Positions 47,958-54,490 are shown, counted from the first letter of the stretch. The stretch: 64,000 nucleotides of DNA from Pseudomonas putida (GCF_009883635.2 NZ_CP026115.2:744001-808000), one strand, 5' to 3'. Notes: a model not told the origin generated them from the sequence alone. Program-made: numbers and translations.

Positions 47958-48031
47958 CCGCAAAGTACACCACCGTGTATCCTGCCCTTTTGGTCATCGT
48001 CCTTTAGGACAATCAGCAGGAAGCAGGCCGT

Positions 48032-49615
48032 ATGCCCTCAGCCATCCCCTACATTCGCTTCAGCAGCGCCCGCCAAACCAGTGGTAGCAGTGCTGAGCGG
48101 CAGCGTCAGATGGTGACACGGTGGGTTCAGGATCACCCTGATTACACCCTGTCCGATCTCACCTATGAAGACCTCGGGCGTAGTGGTTATCACGGTGAGC
48201 ACGTAAAGGAGGGTGGTGGCTTTGCCAAACTTTTGCAGGCTGTAGAAGCAGGGTTGATCAAAGGTGGTGACTGTGTGCTGGTGGAAGCAATCGACCGTAC
48301 AGGTCGTCTACCTGCATTTGAGATGATCGCTGAAGTACTAAAACCCATATTGTATGCCGGGGTGAACATCGTCACCTTGGATGATCAGATCGAATATACA
48401 AAAGAATCGGTTAACAATGGTCACCTGCACCTGTTGGCAGCAAAGATCCAAGCTGCCCACAGCTACTCCAAGGCCCTCAGCGAGCGAACCAAAGCAAGCT
48501 ATGCCATACGTCGTGAACAAGCTAAGGCGACAGGGAAGGTAAAGCGTCACACGCCTATCTGGCTGACAAGTGGTGGTGATGTGATTGAACATATTGCTGT
48601 GCACGTACGCCAAGCTTTCGAACTGTATGCATCTGGTGTTGGCAAGACGACTATTGCCAATCGTCTGCGGACATCTGGTGTAAGCGAGCTGAGTAAATGC
48701 AGTGGACCGACTGTTGAAGGTTGGTTGAGAAACAAAGCTGTAATTGGTTATTGGGATGAGATCCCCAATGTGTACCCGTCTATCATCAGTGATGAATTGT
48801 TCCTGCTTGCTCAGCAGAGAAAGAAAGCTGTAGCAACAATGCCAAGACAAAGAACGAGCAAGAACCATTTAGTTGGTTTGGTGGTGTGTGGTGTGTGTGG
48901 CAGCAACTACATTGTTCACCAGAAAGACGGCAAACCCAACAACATGCGATGTGGAACACATCATCGCTTGAAGTCAGCGGGGTGTGCAAACTCAGAGACC
49001 ATTCCGTATCAGGTTGTGTCGTATGTGTATTCACTTACTGCTGTTCATTGGATTGAACGAGCATTACAGGCTATACAGCTTTCGGCTAACGACAAGCGAA
49101 AGCTTGCACTAACCAGCGAGAGAGATGTTGCCTCATCAGCAATCAGTCGCCTTACTAAACTATTGGCAACAGTGGACGATGACGAAATTACGACTGAGCT
49201 GCAGTCTTACAGTGAACGGCGTAAAGCAATTGATGTAGAACTTTCAGTGTTAGAGCGATCACCAATTGCCGATGGCAATACATTAAATGCTGCCATTACC
49301 CAAGACAGGATGATGATTGCTGATCCTGTGCAGCTCAATGGTTTACTAAAACAAGCGGGATACAGAATATCTGTATACCAAGGCAAATTAATTAAGGTCG
49401 TTGATGAAATATTTCCTTGGGTGTATCAAGGAATCAAACGAAAATCTGAGAGCAATGTCACGTTGGGTTATCGTATGCTGCATTTAGGGGAGGAGATGAT
49501 TATCTCCCCTGAGCTACCAGAGCTAATTAACTGGGGCGAATACACAGATAACCCTATTGAGGGCATACGTTATATGCTTCGTAGAAGTCATAAATTGATT
49601 AGCGTGAACGGCTGA
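48032..49615 (+). CDS. Large serine recombinase (integrase)
   Basis: A 527-residue site-specific recombinase. The N-terminal catalytic domain opens PYIRFSSARQTSGSSAERQ, with the nucleophile serine near residue 11 and the arginines of the active site, and continues VEAIDRTGRLPAFEMIAEVL. The recombinase domain follows (about residues 165-270), then a zinc ribbon (CGVCGSNY...MRCGTHHRLKSAGCAN, about 285-325) and a coiled-coil region. It begins 83 bases from the left junction, the normal position for an integrase next to its attachment site. A palindrome GTCC-TTTA-GGAC at 47999-48010 precedes it. Confidence 0.95.
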   Translation: MPSAIPYIRFSSARQTSGSSAERQRQMVTRWVQDHPDYTLSDLTYEDLGRSGYHGEHVKEGGGFAKLLQAVEAGLIKGGDCVLVEAIDRTGRLPAFEMIAEVLKPILYAGVNIVTLDDQIEYTKESVNNGHLHLLAAKIQAAHSYSKALSERTKASYAIRREQAKATGKVKRHTPIWLTSGGDVIEHIAVHVRQAFELYASGVGKTTIANRLRTSGVSELSKCSGPTVEGWLRNKAVIGYWDEIPNVYPSIISDELFLLAQQRKKAVATMPRQRTSKNHLVGLVVCGVCGSNYIVHQKDGKPNNMRCGTHHRLKSAGCANSETIPYQVVSYVYSLTAVHWIERALQAIQLSANDKRKLALTSERDVASSAISRLTKLLATVDDDEITTELQSYSERRKAIDVELSVLERSPIADGNTLNAAITQDRMMIADPVQLNGLLKQAGYRISVYQGKLIKVVDEIFPWVYQGIKRKSESNVTLGYRMLHLGEEMIISPELPELINWGEYTDNPIEGIRYMLRRSHKLISVNG

Positions 49616-49617
49616 TG

Positions 49618-49773
49618 TCAACCAGTGATGGTGAATCTGGAAGATAGCATTTCAATCATATCTGAGCAGCGTTGCCACTCAGCCCGATTACCAGTTACAC
49701 CGGCTGCTGCTCTCAATGATTTGTAATGCTTCATCTGCTGCTGTATTTCTCGATTGGTCATTCGATTAGTCAC
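49618..49773 (-). CDS. Small basic protein of the element (51 residues)
   Basis: GTG at 49773 follows AGAGGGAAG and opens MTNRMTNREIQQQMKHYKSL, then RAAAGVTGNRAEWQRCSDMI and EMLSSRFTITG. It is a helical, mildly basic small protein ending two bases beyond the integrase stop, in convergent orientation. I do not recognise it. Small helical proteins next to large serine integrases sometimes act as recombination directionality factors, which is only a possibility here. Confidence 0.5.
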   Translation of the reverse strand: MTNRMTNREIQQQMKHYKSLRAAAGVTGNRAEWQRCSDMIEMLSSRFTITG

Positions 49774-49819
49774 TATCACTTCCCTCTTATATATTTGATA
49801 GGTTTGCTGTAGACGCCAA

Positions 49820-50356
49820 TTAGTCGTCTACAACGTCCATGCTGAATTGCGCACCTTGTGCCACTGGATAACCTTCTGGGATGACCAGATCGCCAAAGCA
49901 AGCATCCGCTTCAGCTTGAGCGTCACGAAGTTTTTTGGCTTTTGCTTGCTCAGCTGCTCGACGCTCCTTCTCTTCCTGTGCTTCCACAAGCTGTTGAGCA
50001 AGCTTGGATTTGTATTCGTCCAACTTAGTTTGCAGGTGAGCAACGTAGTCATTCTTAACCTGACGTTTAATTTCTTCGATCTCTACAGCTTGAACTTCAA
50101 TAGGCTTGGTCATCCAGATGACATTACGGAGTTGATCATGCTCAATCGAATGGTGATCACGGAATGCGTATCCTTTGTTACATTTCTCAACCACCAGCTT
50201 GAGCCATTCGATTTCAATGGGGTGACTGATGCATTCTGCTGACGCCCTGGTGTGTTCATAAGCATGTAATGCAACCCGTAGTTTCAAATTAAATTCATCG
50301 TCGCTCCAAACTGGTGGAACGCCTGTGATTTTGGTTGTGCTGAGCTTTTTAGACAT
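49820..50356 (-). CDS. Hypothetical coiled-coil protein of the element
   Basis: A 178-residue protein with an N-terminal globular half (PPVWSDDEFNLKLRVALHAYEH, HHSIEHDQLRNVIWMTKPIE) and a long charged coiled coil (about residues 90-150: EEIKRQVKNDYVAHLQTKLD, EEKERRAAEQAKAKKLRD). No family is recognised. It is the last gene of a three-gene minus-strand set in which neighbours overlap or nearly overlap by a few bases. Confidence 0.7.
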   Translation of the reverse strand: MSKKLSTTKITGVPPVWSDDEFNLKLRVALHAYEHTRASAECISHPIEIEWLKLVVEKCNKGYAFRDHHSIEHDQLRNVIWMTKPIEVQAVEIEEIKRQVKNDYVAHLQTKLDEYKSKLAQQLVEAQEEKERRAAEQAKAKKLRDAQAEADACFGDLVIPEGYPVAQGAQFSMDVVDD

Positions 50357-50603
50357 TTGTTGATTCCTCGTTTTTCTGATTGTGGATGATATTACGCATA
50401 TGGCCCAACACTGTTTGTTTGTAGTTACTAACTACCTCTTCCTCAGATAATTGAGGAACGATGGTGGCTGGAACATGCTGGCGACTAATGATGTCAGTCG
50501 AATGACCTTTGGTCGAAGGATTATCTGCCTTCACAGAAGGCTCATCTGCTGATTCGAGTCGTTTCGTAATCGCATTTTGCAAGCGTTTGTATGATAGGGT
50601 CAT
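50349..50603 (-). CDS. Hypothetical 84-residue protein of the element
   Basis: A small hydrophilic protein (MTLSYKRLQNAITKRLESAD, later PQLSEEEVVSNYKQTVLGHM). It overlaps the coiled-coil gene by 8 bases and the ribbon-helix-helix gene by 4, so the three are probably one operon. Function unknown. Confidence 0.65.
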   Translation of the reverse strand: MTLSYKRLQNAITKRLESADEPSVKADNPSTKGHSTDIISRQHVPATIVPQLSEEEVVSNYKQTVLGHMRNIIHNQKNEESTNV

Positions 50604-50824
50604 GCAGACTCTCCAATAGATTTGTTATAGCCGTATGCCACTGACAAAATGTTCGCCGCAATGACATCATTGCTCACACCCTGGTTAATGGCTGCCACAC
50701 TCAGTTGTGTGTAAACGTCGATTGGTAAATGCAAACTGAGTGCTGGTTGACCGGATTGAATGCGACTGAGCTTACTGCGGCAAGTGTGAGAGCACGTTCT
50801 CGTATCAGACCTCCGATTGGGCAT
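50600..50824 (-). CDS. Ribbon-helix-helix protein with zinc-finger-like N-terminus
   Basis: From ATG 50824 the product is 74 residues. TRTCSHTCRSKLSR resembles the second half of a small zinc finger, and PALSLHLPIDVYTQLSVAAI followed by NQGVSNDVIAANIL is a ribbon-helix-helix DNA-binding motif. The same frame continues upstream with two more cysteine codons (50843-50845 and 50834-50836, CLIC), completing a four-cysteine finger, but no ATG, GTG or TTG precedes them before a stop. The true start is therefore unclear. Likely the regulator of this gene set or a DNA-processing factor. Confidence 0.6.
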   Translation of the reverse strand: MPNRRSDTRTCSHTCRSKLSRIQSGQPALSLHLPIDVYTQLSVAAINQGVSNDVIAANILSVAYGYNKSIGESA

Positions 50825-50980
50825 AGGAGAGTGACAGATTAGGCAGTAGTTGAATCCGTTGCTGTCATGAATGGTTGTTCCGAACGAAGTACTGGTGCGG
50901 ACGTAGACATTGTTTTTTCGAGCTTTAATGGAATGATCCTCATAGGTGTCAGTTTAAATGGTACGCTTTTTATCATGCGC

Positions 50981-51034
50981 ATAATAAAACCCGTGCCCCA
51001 CTCTCAATACTGAAGAGAATAGGACACGGGGCTT
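50981..51034 (-). terminator. Strong Rho-independent terminator
   Basis: CCCGTGTCCTATTCTC pairs with GAGAGTGGGGCACGGG over all 16 positions (three as G-U) around a nine-base loop, followed by TTTTATTAT. On the opposite strand the three G-U pairs would be A-C mismatches, so it acts on minus-strand transcripts. Confidence 0.8.
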
Positions 51035-51340
51035 TGGATTAGTTGACCTGTGAAGGTTGCAGTCAACTAATGTGAAAGAGATGAATGGTGTGGCAAGGGA
51101 CTCTTGGAGAAGAGAAACATGAACATCAATCAACAGTCGTTTCCGACTAATCCACAACACCCAGGAATATTGGGTGCCATTCATCTTTGGAAGATGTCAG
51201 CAGGATATGAAGGAGAAGGCATACCCTGCTGAAATGGAGACTCAAGCCTGTGGCGAATCTCAACATTCGATCAAGACCTTACATGGTACTGAGGTTTCAC
51301 GCCGATTGAGGGAAGCATGAATCAATTTCTCGTCTTGATA
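50981..51340 (-). ncRNA. Candidate structured RNA, about 360 nt
   Basis: A minus-strand unit bounded by a strong promoter (51347-51376) and a strong terminator (50981-51034). Inside are hairpins CAGCAGGGTATG with CATATCCTGCTG (12 pairs, one G-U), CACCCA with TGGGTG, AGTCG-GAAA-CGACT with a GNRA loop, and TTAGTTGAC with GTCAACTAA (nine pairs). G-U pairs occur only if the RNA is the minus strand, which supports the direction. No long reading frame is present. A sequence family is not recognised. Confidence 0.6.
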
Positions 51341-51346
51341 TTATCT

Positions 51347-51376
51347 ATAATACCGTTAGTTACAGGGATTTGTCAA
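51347..51376 (-). promoter_or_regulatory. Sigma-70-type promoter P1 for the structured RNA
   Basis: TTGACA (51376-51371), an 18-base spacer and TATTAT (51352-51347), reading leftward. Transcription would start near 51340. Confidence 0.65.
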
Positions 51377-51462
51377 TATCAGCAACGTATTTCGTTGCAT
51401 TTATTTGCCGATGATGGTATGCAGGGTTGTTCATCCAGAACATCCTACTGCCTCTAGCGCTC

Positions 51463-51503
51463 TATAATGCGATTACAGGCGTTTTAAGCTTAAGCAGTAC
51501 ATC
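51463..51503 (-). repeat. 41-bp inverted repeat, left copy
   Basis: The minus strand reads GATGTACTGCTTAAGCTTAA and onward, matching plus-strand 52435-52475 at 37 of 41 positions. Confidence 0.8.
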
Positions 51504-51623
51504 GGCCTTACCTCAAATTAGATCATTGCTGTATGGCGTTATTTGAGGCCTTCCTGAGCGCGTTGATGTACTCAGTCGCATAGATTGATCAACTAATGAT
51601 GAAAACATCCCAATTGGATGACT

Positions 51624-51709
51624 GAATGCATTCTTCCTGTGCAGCGCATAGAGGAAGAGGATCAAGAGCGGATGAGGGTTATCCTCACCTATCAAGATCA
51701 AAAGCATTC
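51624..51709 (+). repeat. Three-way-junction module, copy A
   Basis: A closing stem GAATGC/GCATTC (51624, 51704) encloses hairpin 1 (CTTC-CTGTGC-AGC-GCATAG-GAAG, 51633-51657) and hairpin 2 (GAGGAT with ATCCTC, 51657-51686). Copy B lies inverted at 51928-52014. The true strand of any RNA is not settled. Confidence 0.65.
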
Positions 51710-51841
51710 GCCTACTGGCTCATTGCGCTGACACCCAGTCTGTCGAGATGGATTGGTGTCATACCGTCAACGATGACGTTGAACATTGGAGCGTGATAAC
51801 CGATTGGCAACAGACAGGATCATTCACAGCCATGCTGTGTT

Positions 51842-51887
51842 GAGTGATCTCGCGAAGGTTCTCTTCGACTGCCAGCAGTCATCACTG
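51842..51887. repeat. Compact three-way junction between the two module copies
   Basis: AGTGAT and ATCACT close two adjacent hairpins, CGAAG-GTTCT-CTTCG and GACTG-CCAG-CAGTC. An outer GCTGTG/CACAGC pair (51834, 51916) encloses them. Confidence 0.5.
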
Positions 51888-51927
51888 ACCTCATACATTC
51901 AGTGTCAGCCAGCGAGCACAGCAGTGC

Positions 51928-52014
51928 GAATGCTATTGATCTTGAATGAGAGGTCAATGAGACCGAACAAGCTCTTGACCTCTTCTCTGTGCTTTGCACA
52001 GGAACAATGCGTTC
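51928..52014 (-). repeat. Three-way-junction module, copy B (inverted)
   Basis: The minus strand repeats copy A: closing stem (51928/52009), hairpin 1 (CTGTGC-AAA-GCACAG) and hairpin 2 (AGAGGTCA with TGACCTCT). Hairpin 2 differs from copy A at two pairs by changes on both sides, so pairing is kept. The flanks CAAGATCAAWAGCATTCGC are almost identical. Confidence 0.65.
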
Positions 52015-52081
52015 AGTCGCTGACTGAGATGAGTATTCTTCACAACGTTACGTTGTAGGATATCTCTCTGAGGATTGGATG

Positions 52082-52098
52082 GTCTGATTGACCATCTA
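52082..52098. repeat. Perfect hairpin at the edge of the A/T tract
   Basis: GGTC-TGATT-GACC with GAT/ATC extension (GATGGTC...GACCATC) gives seven pairs just right of copy B and left of the A/T-rich tract. Confidence 0.5.
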
Positions 52099-52099
52099 T

Positions 52100-52225
52100 T
52101 TGTAGATTCTTAAGCAATACATTTATATGCTAAAGCATATAGTATATTTGTCTTTATAATTATTATATTTGTTTATTGATTATTATATAATTCTATCTGC
52201 TTAGCAGATAATATAATATCTTCTA
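52100..52225. other. A/T-rich tract with two palindromes (possible origin or operator)
   Basis: This stretch is almost only A and T. It holds TATATGC-TAAA-GCATATA (52124-52141) and TATCTGCT-T-AGCAGATA (52194-52210), which share the core GCT...AGC. Such tracts serve as unwinding elements of replication origins or as repressor-covered promoters. No replication protein is encoded nearby. Confidence 0.4.
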
Positions 52226-52270
52226 TCTATAGTGCTTTTACTACCTCACTTCGTTCGGCAGTATGCCTTC

Positions 52271-52300
52271 ATTCTACCAGCCCAAACCGGCTTTTGTCAA
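52271..52300 (-). promoter_or_regulatory. Sigma-70-type promoter P2 into the structured region
   Basis: TTGACA (52300-52295), an 18-base spacer and TAGAAT (52276-52271), reading leftward through the A/T tract and both modules. It has the same architecture as P1. Confidence 0.6.
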
Positions 52301-52434
52301 TCCCACTTGGCATCTATTTTGCAGGGTCCTACGGAAAAGGGTTCCGAAATCAGGCTGCCTGCCCTGCCATCAGGCATATACGCCTGTAAGGCCCAGAGGC
52401 TCGATTTAAGCAACGATCTCGCAAAAGACAATGC

Positions 52435-52475
52435 GACATACTGCTTAGGCTTAAAACGCCTGTAATCGCCTTATA
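52435..52475 (+). repeat. 41-bp inverted repeat, right copy
   Basis: GACATACTGCTTAGGCTTAA and onward; partner of 51463-51503 with 37 of 41 matching. Confidence 0.8.
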
Positions 52476-52511
52476 GGCCCTATCAGGGCCGCCATGCATT
52501 ACACCTGAGAT

Positions 52512-52583
52512 GTTCCTACTGTCGTTCTACGACAAATCTACAAGGGTTGTGGTCACACAACGCCTCAGAATCGACGTAGGAAC
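52512..52583. repeat. Branched hairpin structure
   Basis: GTTCCTAC (52512) pairs with GTAGGAAC (52576) over eight bases and encloses TGTCG-TTCTA-CGACA and GTTGTG-GTCA-CACAAC. It lies in the same gene-free stretch, which continues to 52990 with further short stems such as CTCACC/GGTGAG at 52869-52887. Confidence 0.5.
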
Positions 52584-53001
52584 GCGTTACACACCCTGCC
52601 GACACATCAGCTTGGTGAGAAATGAACAGGATTGAATACAGGGTAGAAACTCACTTTTCCGACCACCCGAGGAACATCGTGAACTCACCTCAATCCGCTA
52701 CAGCCTTGATTGTACGTGGTATTGACGACAATTGGTCTAAGCACACCTGCCAAACCCCCTGCAATTCCTGTCCTTATAAATCGGAATGATCGACATTGAT
52801 CAGAAATAGCAGGAAAATCCCTAATGCACGCACCTGGGAGGCCCTATACGGCGATATTAGAGGATTTCTCACCTGAGTGATGGTGAGGGCGTAGGCAAGA
52901 GGCCTAAACGATTCATACGCAAGCTATGGTGCTTATAGAATGTATCGCCCCTTCCCCGATATCAGGAAGGAGCACGAAGGTTAAAAACGAAATGATGCCA
53001 G

Positions 53002-53493
53002 TCAGCGAGTTAACATGACTCTCGCTTCTGTTTTCTCGTCAACGGCAATAGGTTTCGCGACATAACCACCTTGCGTTGCAAGGCCGAATTGGGTAGGTGC
53101 TTGCCAAACCACCATTGAGCTGACGTAGTAATCACCGGGAGCGACATTTGTGAATTTGAAATTACCGTTCCCGTCAGCCTGCGTGACCTTCATATATTTC
53201 TTTTGCCGCTCATCGGAAGGAACGATTGGCTTGGATTGCAAGTAACCATTCTGATACCAGAAATTCGAATAGCTCGTCACGGGAAACAGAGCGACCTCGC
53301 TGCCAGCACCGTACTTAACATCTCCACCGACAGTTTTCATAAACACCTGCCCGGAAACCGTGCCAGCACCGTCCAGCACCAGCTTTTGGTATTCCTCTAC
53401 GGGGAATGGCGGACGTTGCAGCGGAGGCTGCCCAGCACACCCACTTAAGACTCCCGAAAGTGCGGCTACGACTACCATCGAACCCAGCTTCAT
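53002..53493 (-). CDS. Lipoprotein of the element, carboxypeptidase regulatory-like
   Basis: A 163-residue protein with a lipoprotein signal (VVVAALSGVLSGC, lipobox LSGC with cysteine near residue 19). The mature part reads as a beta-sandwich: GTVSGQVFMKTVGGDVKYGA, VTQADGNGNFKFTNVAPGDYYV, which is the carboxypeptidase regulatory/prealbumin-like fold used for surface or transport proteins. Its role in a mobile element is not obvious; altered surface properties or superinfection exclusion are conceivable. Confidence 0.8.
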   Translation of the reverse strand: MKLGSMVVVAALSGVLSGCAGQPPLQRPPFPVEEYQKLVLDGAGTVSGQVFMKTVGGDVKYGAGSEVALFPVTSYSNFWYQNGYLQSKPIVPSDERQKKYMKVTQADGNGNFKFTNVAPGDYYVSSMVVWQAPTQFGLATQGGYVAKPIAVDEKTEARVMLTR

Positions 53494-53600
53494 AAGATCT
53501 GCTCCATGCCTATTGAAGGCAGAAAGCTATCATGCACTGGATGAGGGAACCAAGCGTGAATCCGCTATCAATTGACTCTACTCAAAAGGTAGTGCCAGCC

Positions 53601-53690
53601 CTATCCGATAGCGACTATCAAAATACCTATTGATGATAGCTATATGATCGCTTATCATAGATCCATCGAATTGATAGACAAAGGATAGCA
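53601..53690. promoter_or_regulatory. Array of CTATC/GATAG sites before the small recombinase
   Basis: Six copies of CTATC or GATAG occur in 90 bases, including the palindromes CTATC-C-GATAG (53601-53611) and CTATCA-N13-TGATAG (53615-53639), with CTATATGAT...ATCATAG at 53640-53660. This arrangement suits either a res-type recombination site or an autoregulatory operator for the adjacent recombinase. Confidence 0.5.
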
Positions 53691-53693
53691 ACT

Positions 53694-54323
53694 ATGAAAG
53701 CTCATCTGTATCTGCGTGCTTCCACGAAGGATCAGGATGCAAACCGTGCACGTCAGATGCTTGAGGCTTTCGCCAGTGACCACAACCTCATCATTGCAGA
53801 CGTATACGCTGAGAACATCTCAGGAACCAAGCTGGAGCGCCCAGAGCTTTCCCGTCTGCTTAGTGCTGCGCAAGCGGGTGATTCCATCGTCTGTGAATCG
53901 GTTGACAGGTTGTCTAGGTTGTCCAGTGCTGAATGGGACGCACTGAAATCGACCATCAAGGCCAAGGGCTTGCGTCTGGTAGTAGTCGATCTACCCACCT
54001 CTCACCAGTTGGTTGATGGTAACGGCATCACAGGTGCCATTATGGAAGTGATCAACAACATGCTCCTAGACTTGATGGCAACTATGGCACGGCTGGATCA
54101 AGAGAAGCGTGTGGAGCGCATCAAACAGGGTATCGAGAATAAGAAGGCAGTTAACCCTGAGTGGAAACCAGCTGGCAAAGGTAAGAATGCTGCGATGTGG
54201 GAGAAGGTGACGAACATCATGGCCAAGCACCCAACCATGACTGCCGATGATGTGGCCAAGCTGGCAGAGTGTGGAGTTGCCACGGTGTACAGGATCAAGA
54301 AGGAATTGAAAGCAGCCGTTTAA
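53694..54323 (+). CDS. Small serine recombinase (resolvase/invertase type)
   Basis: A 209-residue recombinase. The N-terminus HLYLRASTKDQDANRARQML has the catalytic serine near residue 9, followed by ADVYAENISGTKLERPELSRLL and SIVCESVDRLSRLSSAEWDAL. A long helix and a C-terminal helix-turn-helix (MTADDVAKLAECGVATVYRIKKEL) complete the resolvase fold. It may resolve multimers, invert a segment or act only as regulator. It is preceded by the GATAG array and by a Shine-Dalgarno AAAGGATAG. Confidence 0.9.
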   Translation: MKAHLYLRASTKDQDANRARQMLEAFASDHNLIIADVYAENISGTKLERPELSRLLSAAQAGDSIVCESVDRLSRLSSAEWDALKSTIKAKGLRLVVVDLPTSHQLVDGNGITGAIMEVINNMLLDLMATMARLDQEKRVERIKQGIENKKAVNPEWKPAGKGKNAAMWEKVTNIMAKHPTMTADDVAKLAECGVATVYRIKKELKAAV

Positions 54324-54398
54324 AGCCCGCCTCATACAGCAACGCTGTGAATGATCCAATGGGGTAGGATGGATAGCATATCAAACGCCTCGCTATGG

Positions 54399-54444
54399 CC
54401 CTGCATGGAGCTTTGGCGGGGCATTGCCGTTTATGGGTGCAGGG
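54399..54444. repeat. Hairpin in the gap before the cargo genes
   Basis: CCCTGCA (54399) and TGCAGGG (54438) form seven pairs around a long loop. No gene is seen in 54324-54666 apart from this and the boxes at 54463-54490. Confidence 0.4.
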
Positions 54445-54462
54445 ATTTGTAGAATCATGAGT

Positions 54463-54490
54463 GGTATACCCGCATTTACACCGGTATACC
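54463..54490. promoter_or_regulatory. Two GGTATACC palindromes upstream of the cargo genes
   Basis: Identical 8-base palindromes at 54463-54470 and 54483-54490 lie 20 bases apart (about two helical turns), a typical spacing for a dimeric repressor. Confidence 0.45.

Noticed and set aside
50954..51184. 76-codon minus-strand frame
   Set aside because: It spans the terminator and several stems of the RNA unit and shows no protein family features.
51119..51232. Plus-strand 37-codon frame MNINQQSFPTNPQHPG... with a plausible Shine-Dalgarno
   Set aside because: It runs antisense through the hairpins of the candidate 360-nt RNA, and G-U pairing favours RNA on the opposite strand; without conservation it is not supported as a gene.
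51786..52058. 90-codon plus-strand frame in the structured region
   Set aside because: Its sequence is built from module B and the compact junction; no recognisable fold, no Shine-Dalgarno, and the stems explain the sequence better.
50981..52990. Group II intron, retron or CRISPR array
   Set aside because: No reverse transcriptase or Cas gene is present, no domain-V-like hairpin was found, and repeats are inverted and few rather than regularly spaced direct repeats.
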